A stretch of 64,000 nucleotides of DNA from Candidatus Binatus soli (GTDB lineage: Bacteria; Desulfobacterota; Binatia; Binatales; Binataceae). Where the stretch lies: the NCBI GenBank assembly GCA_002479255.1, contig DLMJ01000032.1, positions 124,001-188,000 on the forward strand, written 5' to 3'. The notes under the pieces are model-generated. The model was not told the DNA's origin and did not search any database. It saw nothing but the letters and a program-made list of their open reading frames with translations. A program made the translations under genes and the position numbers. Shown in pieces: positions 7,725 to 16,953 of this stretch; positions within the stretch are counted from its first letter, which is position 1, and each line of letters opens with the position of its first letter.

Positions 7725-9932
7725 TCACGCGCGTCCCAGAGCCGCCAGCACGCGATCGGGCGTGATCGGAAGTGAACGCACCGGCACGCCTATCGCGTCG
7801 TACACCGCGCACGCAACCGCGGCCGCGCTCGCTACGTGCGCCACCTCGCCGAGTCCCATCACGCCGGTATTGGTGATGCCGTTGGCGACTTCGAAAAACG
7901 TCACGTCGATCCGCGGGACGTCGAGCGAGCCGAGAAGCTTGTAGTCGTCCATCGTGGGATTCACCATGATACCGAGCATCGGATCCATCCGGCGATTCTC
8001 GAACAGCGCGAACCCGATTCCCATCAGGATCCCGCCGTTGACCTGGCTGCGCGCCATCAGCGGATCGATAATCCGTCCCGCGTCGTGGACCGCGACGACG
8101 TGCGTCACGCGGACGATCCCGGTTTCGGTATCGACCTCGACTTCGGCGAACTGACATCCCGCCTGATCGGTCCGAAAGCCTTCGTAGTTGGCCACGCGCT
8201 CGCCCTGCGCGGAAATCGAATCGCCGGGGATTCGCTTGCATACGTCGGCAAACGCGAGCGAGCGCGAGGGGTTGGTACGCACCCGAATGAATCCGTCGGA
8301 CGCCTCGAGGTCGTCGGGTTCGGCGCCGAGTATCGGCGCCGCGATCCGAAACAGCTTGTCCTTGAGATGCGCCGCAGCCTGGCGCACCGCGGGCGTGTTC
8401 GAGGGCGCGCTCAGGCTACCACCGCTCGGGACGGAGAACAGAAATCGCGTGTCGCCGATTTCGGACTTCACACGATCCACCGGCAGGCCGAGTTCCTCGG
8501 CCGCGACGATCGCGAGAATCGTGCGCGTGCCGGTGCCGATATCCTGGGTGCCGACGCGAACCTCGACGGCGCCGTCGCGATGCGCGATCACTTGCGCCTC
8601 CGGCCCCGGCACTCCGACCGCATGCCACTCGGCAGACGCGACGCCGACTCCGCGCTTGAAGGCGCCGCTAGATTTCGGCGACGAATTTTTCTCAGCCCAT
8701 CCAAACGCGCGCGCGCCGATTTCGTATTCGGCGGCACGGACCGGATTGTCGCTGTTGCGGCGGCGGAACTCGAGCCGGTCGATTCCCGCCTTGCGCGCCA
8801 TCTCGTCCATCGCGAGTTCCAGCGCGAAGCATCCCTGCGGCCAGCCGGGCGCACGCATCGGAGACGCGGGGCCGGCGTTCGTGTAGATGTTGCGTTCCTC
8901 GGTGCGGATATTGGCGCATCGATAGATTGACTTGAACGGGCCCGCGCTGCCCGCACCACCGCCGATCCCGCCGCTTCCACGTTGCACAAGATCGATCGCG
9001 GTCAGCTTTCCGTCGCGATCGACGCCCAGCTTGACTTTCTGCTCCGAGTTCGGACGGTTACCCGTCGATCGATGCTCGTCGCCGCGCGGGAGCATCACCT
9101 TGACCGGCACGCCGGTCGCCCCAGCCAGCCGCGCGGCAACAATCATTTCGGGGGTTGCGCCGAATTTCGATCCGAAGCCGCCGCCAAGGAACTCGCAGAC
9201 TACGCGCACATTGTCGGGTGGGAGACTGAAATACACCGCCAGATCGTCGCGCACGGAAAAAACCCCCTGCGTCGAGCACCATACCGTGAGCTGGTCTCGC
9301 GCCGCGTTGAAGCTCGCAACCGCGCCATGCGTCTCGAGGCAGACGTGCGTCTGCACGGCCGTCGTGTAGGCAGCCTCGATCGTGTTCGCCGCGACCTCGA
9401 GTCCTCTTGCGACATTGCCGACGCTCGAAGTCGAGGTCCTGCCGACGTTGGATCCGCTACCGAAAACGCGCGGGGCGAAATCCGCCATTGCGCGGTCCAT
9501 ATCAACCACGAACGGCATCTTTTCGTAATCGACTTTGATCAACTTGAGCGCGTCGGCGGCGAGGTCGGAACTGATAGCGGCAACGGCTGCGACTTCCTGA
9601 CCGGCGAAACGGATTTCGCGATCTTCAAGAGCAAGAACCGCGCGCACGCCATCGAGATGCTCCGCCGCGGACAGATCGATGTTGCGAATCCGCGCGTGCG
9701 GCCGCGGACTGCGCAGGATCGCGCCGTAAAGCATCCCGGGCAATTCGATATCGTAAGTGTAATGCGCAGCGCCCGTCGCTTTCAGTGGTCCGTCAACGCG
9801 CGGCGTGGGCTTGCCGACCACGGACAGGCGCTCGCCCCATTGCCAAGGCGTCGGCTCGTCATCGGGAATGACGACCGTGACGTCGCGCGTGTTGCCCTGA
9901 AAGCCGAGGTTGAGCGTGACGCGCCGCGACAT
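7725..9932 (-). CDS. molybdopterin-binding subunit of xanthine dehydrogenase family enzyme (YagR/PaoC-like)
   Basis: A 735-aa large subunit. The Mo-cofactor region GGGFGSKFG, the RAPGWPQG segment and the C-terminal GLGE motif are present; Glu696 is the expected base near Mo. Overall arrangement (separate 2Fe-2S, FAD and Mo proteins) matches the periplasmic aldehyde oxidoreductase PaoABC or related hydroxylases rather than cytosolic XDH. Its start overlaps the stop of the Fe-S subunit by one base (TGATG). Substrate is not predictable from sequence; an aldehyde or N-heterocycle is most likely. Confidence 0.92.
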   Translation of the reverse strand: MSRRVTLNLGFQGNTRDVTVVIPDDEPTPWQWGERLSVVGKPTPRVDGPLKATGAAHYTYDIELPGMLYGAILRSPRPHARIRNIDLSAAEHLDGVRAVLALEDREIRFAGQEVAAVAAISSDLAADALKLIKVDYEKMPFVVDMDRAMADFAPRVFGSGSNVGRTSTSSVGNVARGLEVAANTIEAAYTTAVQTHVCLETHGAVASFNAARDQLTVWCSTQGVFSVRDDLAVYFSLPPDNVRVVCEFLGGGFGSKFGATPEMIVAARLAGATGVPVKVMLPRGDEHRSTGNRPNSEQKVKLGVDRDGKLTAIDLVQRGSGGIGGGAGSAGPFKSIYRCANIRTEERNIYTNAGPASPMRAPGWPQGCFALELAMDEMARKAGIDRLEFRRRNSDNPVRAAEYEIGARAFGWAEKNSSPKSSGAFKRGVGVASAEWHAVGVPGPEAQVIAHRDGAVEVRVGTQDIGTGTRTILAIVAAEELGLPVDRVKSEIGDTRFLFSVPSGGSLSAPSNTPAVRQAAAHLKDKLFRIAAPILGAEPDDLEASDGFIRVRTNPSRSLAFADVCKRIPGDSISAQGERVANYEGFRTDQAGCQFAEVEVDTETGIVRVTHVVAVHDAGRIIDPLMARSQVNGGILMGIGFALFENRRMDPMLGIMVNPTMDDYKLLGSLDVPRIDVTFFEVANGITNTGVMGLGEVAHVASAAAVACAVYDAIGVPVRSLPITPDRVLAALGRA

Positions 9933-10603
9933 CAGGCGTCCTTCGCCGCGCGGACAGAACGCGCGGATCCGGCAGGTCCAGGCTTAACGGCTCTGAAAGC
10001 GGCCGCGAAGACGTCCGGATAAGTGCCGCATCGGCAGATATTGCCGGCGGTTGCGTGTTTGATTTCGTCAGTAGTAGCTGCCGGATTGCGCTCGAGCGCG
10101 GCCGCGACCGACATCACCATCCCCGGCGTGCAGAACCCGCATTGCAGCGCGTCGGTTTCGACGAATGCGGCCTGCACGGGATGCATATTCGACGGCGTGC
10201 CGAGACCTTCGATGGTGGTGATTTGGCGCCCACGCGCATCGATAGCCAGCACCATGCACGACGTCACGGGCTTGCCGTCGAGATGCACGGTGCATGCCCC
10301 GCACGCGCCGCGATCGCAGACGAGTTTCGTGCCTGTCAGTCCAAGATGCTCCCGGAGCGCGCTTAGCAGGGTTACGCGCGGCTCGATCTCAAGCGTCGCG
10401 GGCTTGCCGTTGATGTTCAGTTCGATCGTCGTAGCTTCAGGCCCGAGCTTTTCTACGACACCGGCGGGCAGCGTCTTTTCATCGGCGGCTGCCGGCCGCA
10501 CGCGCACCAGGCCTGCCGCAGCAGCGACCACACCGGCGCCCTTGATGAACGATCGGCGGCTGATGCCGGGCGGTTTGCGGGGCTTGCGGTCGTCTCGATT
10601 CAT
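9932..10603 (-). CDS. Tat-exported 2Fe-2S subunit of xanthine dehydrogenase family enzyme (YagT/PaoA-like)
   Basis: A 223-aa protein with a twin-arginine signal (SRRSFIKGAG near 15-24, then an Ala-rich hydrophobic run and AAADE cleavage region). The plant-type cluster ligands are C96, C101, C104 and C116; the second cluster ligands are C155, C158, C190 and C192 (CGFC and CRC). It relays electrons from Mo to FAD and carries the complex to the periplasm. The start overlaps the preceding membrane protein gene by four bases (ATGA). Confidence 0.93.
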   Translation of the reverse strand: MNRDDRKPRKPPGISRRSFIKGAGVVAAAAGLVRVRPAAADEKTLPAGVVEKLGPEATTIELNINGKPATLEIEPRVTLLSALREHLGLTGTKLVCDRGACGACTVHLDGKPVTSCMVLAIDARGRQITTIEGLGTPSNMHPVQAAFVETDALQCGFCTPGMVMSVAAALERNPAATTDEIKHATAGNICRCGTYPDVFAAAFRAVKPGPAGSARSVRAAKDA

Positions 10604-11154
10604 TTGGAAATTGCGCCAGCGGCGTCGCCGACAGGCTTTGCAGTCATTAAGATAGCAATCGCCGCACCGAAGAGAACCATCCCCACTGGAAGCGCAAATG
10701 CCGCGATTTTGATCGAGTAAACGCCCGCTACCAGAAGCTTGTCAGAGAACATTCCCACGTCGTAGCCGAAGCGGTCGATGAGCCATCCGTTGGCGAGTGC
10801 GCCGCTGGTGAATCTAAGGCGCGCAATTTCAGCGCTGAGCCGCCCGACGATCGGCAGCACGAGCGCGCAAACAATTACCGCGGCTATCATCGAGCGGTTC
10901 CTGAGCGCTCCGCCATTTACCAGTCGCGCGCCGATGCGAATTCCGATCAACATTCCGACCGCCGCAGCCGCGCACTCTATGATTGCAAACTCGTTGGAAT
11001 TCCACCACGCGCCGAACGAGGGATTGAGGTATCGCACTGCGATATGCGCGCCCGCGCCGTAGCTGAGTGTCGCGATGACGCCGAGCGCGATTGCGAGCGC
11101 GGTAAGCCGGCGCATCCAGGCTGGCGTTCGGCGCGGCGATTTTTTTCGTGGCAT
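10600..11154 (-). CDS. polytopic membrane protein in the Mo-hydroxylase operon
   Basis: About 184 aa with a basic N-terminus (MPRKKSPRRTP) and roughly four or five hydrophobic helices. The ATG at 11154 was preferred over the longer frame because GAGGG lies 7 bp upstream and the extra N-terminal part is not hydrophobic. It sits between another membrane protein gene (10 bp gap) and the Fe-S subunit (4-bp overlap). It could anchor the enzyme or link it to the respiratory chain; no haem or quinone site is evident and the family is not recognised. Confidence 0.7.
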   Translation of the reverse strand: MPRKKSPRRTPAWMRRLTALAIALGVIATLSYGAGAHIAVRYLNPSFGAWWNSNEFAIIECAAAAVGMLIGIRIGARLVNGGALRNRSMIAAVIVCALVLPIVGRLSAEIARLRFTSGALANGWLIDRFGYDVGMFSDKLLVAGVYSIKIAAFALPVGMVLFGAAIAILMTAKPVGDAAGAISK

Positions 11155-11164
11155 CTGTGGACCC

Positions 11165-11647
11165 TCAACGAATGGACGCGACAATCGCGCCTGAGCCGCG
11201 CGTGAGTCCGATCGAGAGATAGACAATCAGCAACGCGACCGAGCCGACGGTCAGACCGACGCGGCGAAAGCGCGCCTGGAGGTCTGCGACTTCCGGACTC
11301 GGACCCGCGGCCGAGATCCTCCAGATTTGCATGCCGATGTTTCCATATTGATAAAGCGCGAGGGCGATAACGACAACGACGAGGATCAATTTGATCGCAA
11401 GCAGAATCGAAACGCCGCCGATGAACAGCACGTTGAAGATTCCCGTCACAACCAGCACGGCCAGCGAGGTAAGCACGATCGCGCCCAGGCGGCGAACGAT
11501 TCGGCGGGCGACGCGCAGCCGCGCGGGCGGATCGAGTTCCGCGGCCAAAACGGGAGCGAGTGCGAAAGTGCTGAACAGCGAGCCGCCCAGCGCGACGATC
11601 ACGGCGACGATATGGATGAACAGCACGGCAAAGCGGAGACTAAGCAT
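11165..11647 (-). CDS. polytopic membrane protein (CopD/DUF4149-like)
   Basis: About 160 aa with four predicted helices (LRFAVLFIHIVAVIVALGG; IVLTSLAVLVVTGIFNVLF; LLAIKLILVVVVIALALYQ; VGSVALLIVYLSIGL). The pattern resembles CopD or DUF4149-type four-helix proteins, with His in helix 1. The ATG at 11647 starts the first hydrophobic helix; no strong Shine-Dalgarno is seen. It is the first gene of the Mo-hydroxylase operon and is divergent from the LLM oxidoreductase. Role unknown. Confidence 0.7.
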   Translation of the reverse strand: MLSLRFAVLFIHIVAVIVALGGSLFSTFALAPVLAAELDPPARLRVARRIVRRLGAIVLTSLAVLVVTGIFNVLFIGGVSILLAIKLILVVVVIALALYQYGNIGMQIWRISAAGPSPEVADLQARFRRVGLTVGSVALLIVYLSIGLTRGSGAIVASIR

Positions 11648-11797
11648 CAAGTACCGCTTGTATCGCTCCGAGTCGCGTCGGAGCAAGCGTAATTTTGCGG
11701 CGCGAGGGCCCCCGCGAAATGCTAGAATCATTTGCGGCAGGTGCAACCGACGTTACACGACCACGACGCCATCGAGAGCCATCACGGAGGAAACCGC

Positions 11798-12751
11798 GTG
11801 GACAAGCATCCGATTCGCTTTGGAGTGCAGACCGGACAGCAGAACATTGAATGGGAGCAATTGCGCGCCTTTTGGGGCAAGGCCGATAGCTGGGGGTACG
11901 ACTCACTATGGGTGTTCGATCACTTCTATCCCATCTTCGTGCCCAACCCGACCGGCCCGTGCATGGAAAGCTGGACTCTACTGAGCGCACTCAGCCAGAA
12001 CACCAAGCGTGCGCGTATCGGCGCGCTGGTCAACGGCAACACCTACCGCAACCCGTGTCTCATGGCGAAGATGGCCGCGACGCTCGATCAAGTGAGCGGT
12101 GGGAGGCTCAACCTGGGGCTCGGCGCCGGATGGTACGAGCTGGAACATCGGAGCTTCGGCATCGATTTCAAAACCGTTGGCGGCCGGCTCCAGGCGCTCG
12201 ACGAATCATGCCAGATCATCAAGGGGATGTTCACCCAGGAGAAGACCACGCTCAAGGGCAAGCATTACAACGTGGTCGACGCGGTCTGTAATCCAAAGCC
12301 GGTGCAGAAGCATCTGCCCCTGATGATCGGCGGGCATGGCGAAAAGGTGCTGCTCAAGATAGTCGCGCAACATGCCGATATGTGGAACATGGGCAACGCC
12401 GATGCGGACGAGATGAAACGGCTCATCGGAGTGATCGAGCGCCACGGCGATACGGTCGGGCGCAATACCGATGAAATCGAAAAGACCCTGATGCTCGCGT
12501 TGTGCTACAAGGCCCCTAAACAGCGCGAGGAGACGCTTGCCGGGATCGTCACGATGATGGCGCAGACCACACCGGACAAGGCGCGCGATCGGATCATCAT
12601 CGGCGGCAAGCAGGAGTGCGTGGATAAAATCGAACGATTCATCGAAGCCGGCGTCACGCACTTCATATTCATGCACAATCCACCGATGACCGCCGAAGAG
12701 GATATCCAGGCTTTCGCCGAAGACATCCTCCCGCAGTTCCGTTCGCGTTGA
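11798..12751 (+). CDS. LLM class F420-dependent oxidoreductase (TIGR03560-like)
   Basis: A 317-aa luciferase-like TIM barrel. The GTG start at 11798 has GGAGG 8 bp upstream. Family marks include FGVQTGQQN at the N-terminus, SLWVFDHF, the ARIGALVNGNTYRNP strand, GGRLNLGLGAGWYELEH and LPLMIGGHGEKVLL. Enzymes of this group use reduced F420 or flavin to oxidise or reduce small substrates; the exact reaction is open. It is transcribed divergently from the membrane protein at 11165-11647, with about 150 bp of shared upstream sequence. No F420 biosynthesis gene is present here. Confidence 0.9.
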   Translation: MDKHPIRFGVQTGQQNIEWEQLRAFWGKADSWGYDSLWVFDHFYPIFVPNPTGPCMESWTLLSALSQNTKRARIGALVNGNTYRNPCLMAKMAATLDQVSGGRLNLGLGAGWYELEHRSFGIDFKTVGGRLQALDESCQIIKGMFTQEKTTLKGKHYNVVDAVCNPKPVQKHLPLMIGGHGEKVLLKIVAQHADMWNMGNADADEMKRLIGVIERHGDTVGRNTDEIEKTLMLALCYKAPKQREETLAGIVTMMAQTTPDKARDRIIIGGKQECVDKIERFIEAGVTHFIFMHNPPMTAEEDIQAFAEDILPQFRSR

Positions 12752-12990
12752 GCCGCGCGACGAGCGCGAATAATTCATCCCTCGGGAATTACTGAGCGGC
12801 CTAATCGATCACCGTAGCGACCGAGAACTTCCGCGTTGGCGCCCGCCAGACGCAAAACCGGCTCCTCGCGGTAACACCGAAGCGGTTATCAGGCCAAAAC
12901 CTTGCCGAGGAATGCCGTTCGGTCTATACGACGAGTTGGAATCGGAGCGTAGAATGTGCAGCGAGGTCGGGCAAGCGATAGGCACCTAAC

Positions 12991-14742
12991 TTGTATCGGC
13001 GCAATATTTCAAAACTGGCGGACATCCTGCTCGATCGCGGACGCTTCACCAGGACTGAGGCGATTGCGATTGCTATCGGGAGCACCGCCTTTGCGGTGCT
13101 CTTCTGCTACCCGCTGGTTTCCCATCTGTCGATTCCGGGTACTCTTAACGACTGGGATCAAATTTCCGCTTCCCAACGGGCCGCATATTGGACTGTCCGC
13201 CAATACCATCAGTTTCCATTCTGGGATCCGTTTGAATGCGGTGGCATGCCGATGCTTGGTGATCCCAATTCTCATTTCCTGACGCCCTGGTTTTTTCTCA
13301 CGGTGATGTTCGGTCCGGTGGTGGGCCTGCATCTCGAGGTTATCCTTTACTGTGCGATCGCATGGGCGGGGGGCTACGTGCTGGGCCGAGTGCTCGGAAT
13401 GAGACGTATCTCGGCAATCTGTACTGCTACCGCGTTCGCCGGAAGTTCATGGTTTTTCCTGCGCGCTTCCGAGGGCCAGATCGTTATCATGGTTTTCGTG
13501 TACCTGCCGTGGATAATTGCGGCCGGATGGACTGCATCGGAGCGCGGCAAGCTTCGATACGCGGCGCCGTGCGGCGCATTGATAGCGTTTAGCCTTTTTG
13601 AGGGCAACCCATATCTCCCACTCTTCGAAGGTCTGACGCTCGCGCTGGTGCTTGTTGGTCGAGCCGCGGTGCGGCTGAGTGCGCGCCCGCTGATCGCGCT
13701 AGTGGTCGCGGCGTTTTTCGCCGCTGGATTCGGCGCGGTCAAGGGTTTGCCGGTGATTGAGGTGATGGCATCGCATCCGCGCCCAACCGACGCAAACTTT
13801 ACGAACTCGCTCGACGCGTTAAGTCAGTCACTGTTGTCCCGCAATCAAGATCGCAATCGGACAAGCGTGAACGGTTGGGGCTTCTGGGAATCGGGCGCAT
13901 ACGTGGGCTTGTTCGGGATAATCGCAGTGATGGCGCTGTTCTTCCCGCGCAGAGCCATCCCATGGATTTTCGCCGGAATAGTTCTCTTCGAATTGGCGCG
14001 CGGAGCGACCAGTCCGAACTGCCTGTGGGTCTGGTTGCACAGTATGCCGCTGTTTTCTTCGAGCCGCCTGCCGTCGCGCTTCCTGATTCCATTCGCGCTG
14101 ATGGTGGCAGTGTTGGCCGGTGTCGGCATCGACGCCGTATGCAGCCGCGGCTCGCCGGCCGCGCTCGCAATTTCCGCCCTTCTCATACTCATTGGTGGCG
14201 TCGATTTGGTTCTGGTCGGTCCCCCCAACCTGCGCACCATATTGCTGGACGTGGTCGGTCCTGGTCCGACGCATGGCGAGTTCGCGCAATATGAACGCTC
14301 ACCCGCACTCGCGGAGTCGGCGGTGATTCGGGATCACCAAGGCGTTGTGAACTGCTACGTGTCCCCCCCCTGGCCGACAGAGGCGAAAGGGTGGAACGAA
14401 CCCGGCTATCGCGGAGAGCAGTACTTGCTCGGCGCAGGCTCCGTGACGCTTGCGCGATGGACTCCCAACCGCCTCGAATACGCCGTGGACGCGCCGGGGC
14501 CTTCGCTGTTGGTCGTCAATCAGAACTACGATCCATCGTGGCGAGTCATGTCGGGCGCGGGCCCAACCTTTTCCTGGGATGGATTGCTGGCGGTAAAGGC
14601 GCCGGCCGGAAAAAGCCGAATCGTCCTCAGATACATCAGCCTCGCGGCAATCTGCGGGATAATAGTCTCGATTCTGACCACGCTCGTCGCATTTGTCCTG
14701 ATTCGATGGGAGTCGCGACGGGCGCTCCTTGACGCGAGCTAG
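12991..14742 (+). CDS. polytopic membrane protein, YfhO/GT-C-like (copy A)
   Basis: A 583-aa protein with about 12 hydrophobic segments and a C-terminal extracytoplasmic domain. Shared motifs with the gene at 14750-16654 are FWDPFECGGMPMLGDP near residues 75-90 and GYRGEQYLLGAGSVTLARW in the C-terminal part. The Asp/Trp-rich first loop and the fold resemble GT-C or YfhO-type glycosyltransferases that use lipid-linked sugars. The start is TTG at 12991, without a clear Shine-Dalgarno. The stop is 7 bp from the stop of its inverted paralogue. Confidence 0.85.
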   Translation: MYRRNISKLADILLDRGRFTRTEAIAIAIGSTAFAVLFCYPLVSHLSIPGTLNDWDQISASQRAAYWTVRQYHQFPFWDPFECGGMPMLGDPNSHFLTPWFFLTVMFGPVVGLHLEVILYCAIAWAGGYVLGRVLGMRRISAICTATAFAGSSWFFLRASEGQIVIMVFVYLPWIIAAGWTASERGKLRYAAPCGALIAFSLFEGNPYLPLFEGLTLALVLVGRAAVRLSARPLIALVVAAFFAAGFGAVKGLPVIEVMASHPRPTDANFTNSLDALSQSLLSRNQDRNRTSVNGWGFWESGAYVGLFGIIAVMALFFPRRAIPWIFAGIVLFELARGATSPNCLWVWLHSMPLFSSSRLPSRFLIPFALMVAVLAGVGIDAVCSRGSPAALAISALLILIGGVDLVLVGPPNLRTILLDVVGPGPTHGEFAQYERSPALAESAVIRDHQGVVNCYVSPPWPTEAKGWNEPGYRGEQYLLGAGSVTLARWTPNRLEYAVDAPGPSLLVVNQNYDPSWRVMSGAGPTFSWDGLLAVKAPAGKSRIVLRYISLAAICGIIVSILTTLVAFVLIRWESRRALLDAS

Positions 14743-14749
14743 AGATGGC

Positions 14750-16654
14750 CTAGCAAGGGTTGGAGCGGCGCCGACTTACGGATTGCGATTCTATCCGCCA
14801 AACCACTATCAGCGTCGCCAAAGCGAAAAGCGCGATCGCGCATGCCGCCACGATGTGGCGGGGAGTGTATACCAATTCGATTTCCTGGCGACCGGATGGA
14901 ACGCGCACAGCGATAAGTCCATTCTCCGCGTAAGCGAATCCATTGCCGTGCGTCAAACGCCACCCAGGATACATAATCTGGTTGACCACCAGCGAGGTTG
15001 TTTGGGGAACGTCGACCTCGTAGCGCAGAAGGTTGGGCGACCATAGAGTCTCGGTCACTTTGCCGGCGCCAAGCAAGTAGTATTCACCGCGATATCCTGT
15101 CTGGTTGTATCCGAGTACGGTGCCCTTCGGTGGATCCACGTGATAGCCGCGGTCCCCGCAACTGAGGGAACCCATCCCAGCCATGGCTATCGACGTGAAC
15201 GGCGGGGCCCATTCCGTATAGTACTGGCGAAACGTTTGCGATGGCGCAGGCGCCCGAGCTGCCGGTTGAAACAGGTAGCGGTAATTTGGCGCGCATACCA
15301 GCCACGCATCGGCCACGCCCACCGTGATTAGTATCCCGGCCAGGCGCCGGCCCCACTGTTGTGGCCGCTCGCACAATGATTGCGCACCGAGTGCGGCCAG
15401 CACACCGACACAGAATACCAGCGGAACCACCCAGCGTCCGCACAGACCGATGTTGCCGGCAAGAGGCAGAAGCCGCAACCACATCGTTGGCGCATTAGGG
15501 CTCGTGTCCCCGCGAAACAACGTGAAGAAAAAGATCGCCCCGAGCACCCACGGAAACGACTTGCGCACATTGCCGATTGCCCCGATTAGTGCGAGCAACG
15601 CAAAGGGCGCGCCGATATAGCCGGCATACTCGGAGAAGAGGAATGACGCGACCATCGGAGCGCAAAGGTCCTGGTCTCTCGAGAACAGTGAGACAAGAGC
15701 ACCGTGCCAGCTCAGATAGGAAAGTTGTATTTCGCGCGGATGTATCGTCAACAGTTCGGCGGTAGGGATGAGCCTTGGCATGCTGAAGGCGATGGCGAAA
15801 ATTCCGATCAGAGACGCAGCCAGAAGGGGCCGGACACTTAGTTGAGTCGTCGCGTACCATACCGCAACGATCGCGACCAGCATCGCGGCAAAAACGAATC
15901 CGTAATTCCCCTCCGTCAGCGTCAGCGCGCAGAGCAGTCCGCCCAGCATCGCTAGATGCCATCGCCGCAACCTGCACGACGCGAGCAGCAGCGCCAGAAT
16001 CCACGGAATATAGGCGGCCGAGAGAAAGTTGAGGTGACCCAGAGCAATATGCAGCGATAGCCAGGAGCTCGATGGAAACATTGCGGCGAGCACAAGCGCG
16101 GCAAGCGGGACGAGGCCGAGTTCCCGCCCGAGTACGTAACCGCCGGCGAACATAATCGCGACATGCAGGTAAATCTCGAGGAGCATCCCGGGTATCAAGC
16201 CGAATATCAAATAGAGCAACAGGAACGGAGTGACTATTGCCGATTCTGGATTGCCAAGCATGGGCATCCCGCCGCACTTGTACGGATTCCAAAACGGCAA
16301 TTGGTGAAAATGTGTCAGGGTGTAGTAGGGAACCCAGCGCAGTTGCACAAACAAATCACGGTCTGCGCCGTCGCTCGGGATCGCAGTAAAGTGTTCGAGC
16401 TGGGGCCTGATTAGCCAGGCGCCGATTCCCGGGCCGGATAAGCTGCTATCGCACAAAATCGGGTACAAAAAGACAAAAGCGAACGCGAGCGATAGGAGGA
16501 CGAGCTGCTTAATCTCTCTCCGCGCGAAGAAGATTTCCGGACGCGTCGAAGACCATAAGATGACTCCGGTCGAATCGATTGACCTCCCTGCTTTCTCGGA
16601 TGAGCTATTAGTCGGCACGCCGAAACTCATCGCAAGGCCGGCATCTGCGCTCAT
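14750..16654 (-). CDS. polytopic membrane protein, YfhO/GT-C-like (copy B, inverted paralogue)
   Basis: A 634-aa protein with about 12 hydrophobic helices, paralogous to the gene at 12991-14742: FWNPYKCGGMPMLGNP, GYVLGRELGL, and GYRGEYYLLGAGKVTETLW all have counterparts. It has a longer N-terminus (about 40 extra residues before the first helix), so the true start may be further in. Both genes converge and leave only 7 bp between stop codons. Probably an envelope glycan or lipid-linked sugar enzyme; no catalytic proof is visible. Confidence 0.83.
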   Translation of the reverse strand: MSADAGLAMSFGVPTNSSSEKAGRSIDSTGVILWSSTRPEIFFARREIKQLVLLSLAFAFVFLYPILCDSSLSGPGIGAWLIRPQLEHFTAIPSDGADRDLFVQLRWVPYYTLTHFHQLPFWNPYKCGGMPMLGNPESAIVTPFLLLYLIFGLIPGMLLEIYLHVAIMFAGGYVLGRELGLVPLAALVLAAMFPSSSWLSLHIALGHLNFLSAAYIPWILALLLASCRLRRWHLAMLGGLLCALTLTEGNYGFVFAAMLVAIVAVWYATTQLSVRPLLAASLIGIFAIAFSMPRLIPTAELLTIHPREIQLSYLSWHGALVSLFSRDQDLCAPMVASFLFSEYAGYIGAPFALLALIGAIGNVRKSFPWVLGAIFFFTLFRGDTSPNAPTMWLRLLPLAGNIGLCGRWVVPLVFCVGVLAALGAQSLCERPQQWGRRLAGILITVGVADAWLVCAPNYRYLFQPAARAPAPSQTFRQYYTEWAPPFTSIAMAGMGSLSCGDRGYHVDPPKGTVLGYNQTGYRGEYYLLGAGKVTETLWSPNLLRYEVDVPQTTSLVVNQIMYPGWRLTHGNGFAYAENGLIAVRVPSGRQEIELVYTPRHIVAACAIALFALATLIVVWRIESQSVSRRRSNPC

Positions 16655-16675
16655 CGATTGAGATATTAAGCAATG

Positions 16676-16856
16676 ACGACTTTCCCTCCTGTGGGCCGAC
16701 CATATGCGGGTTCAGTTCGGGCTGATCGTAGTCCAAGTGGCGCCACCATCTGCGCTTGCGAACAACACCCCATTGCTCAGAATAGTAATTTCCATTCGAA
16801 TATCGCGTCCGGGCGGCATCGTACCATAAAAGCGACTTTTCCTCCTATGGGCGGAC
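16676..16856. repeat. 25-bp imperfect direct repeat flanking a gene fossil
   Basis: Copies at 16676-16700 and 16832-16856 match at 21 of 25 positions. On the minus strand each contains AGGAGG, like a ribosome binding site, followed by AAAGTCG. The copies bracket the BNR-protein fragment, suggesting recombination or duplication between repeated gene starts. Confidence 0.45.
16712..16819 (-). pseudogene. C-terminal fragment of a BNR/Asp-box protein
   Basis: In one minus-strand frame this 35-codon stretch reads MPPGRDIRMEITILSN, then GVLFASADGGATWTTISPN and a stop. SADGGATW is a textbook Asp-box (S/T-x-D-x-G-x-T-W) from sialidase/BNR-type beta-propellers. There is no room for a full gene; the sequence runs into the repeat at 16832-16856. 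It is either a decayed tail or a very small ORF. The remaining gap to 16953 shows nothing else. Confidence 0.5.
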
Positions 16857-16953
16857 GGGGAATTGAGTAGTAATCACCTGAGAAAGAAAATAAAACAACT
16901 TGCGCATCGCGTGGCTCGCGGGGCTGACAGCCGCTGGGTGGAGAGACGATACC

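Noticed and set aside
7836..10022. Long plus-strand frames opposite the Mo and Fe-S subunits
   Set aside because: They are antisense shadows of conserved genes in high-GC DNA, with Arg/His/Asp-rich composition typical of shadows.
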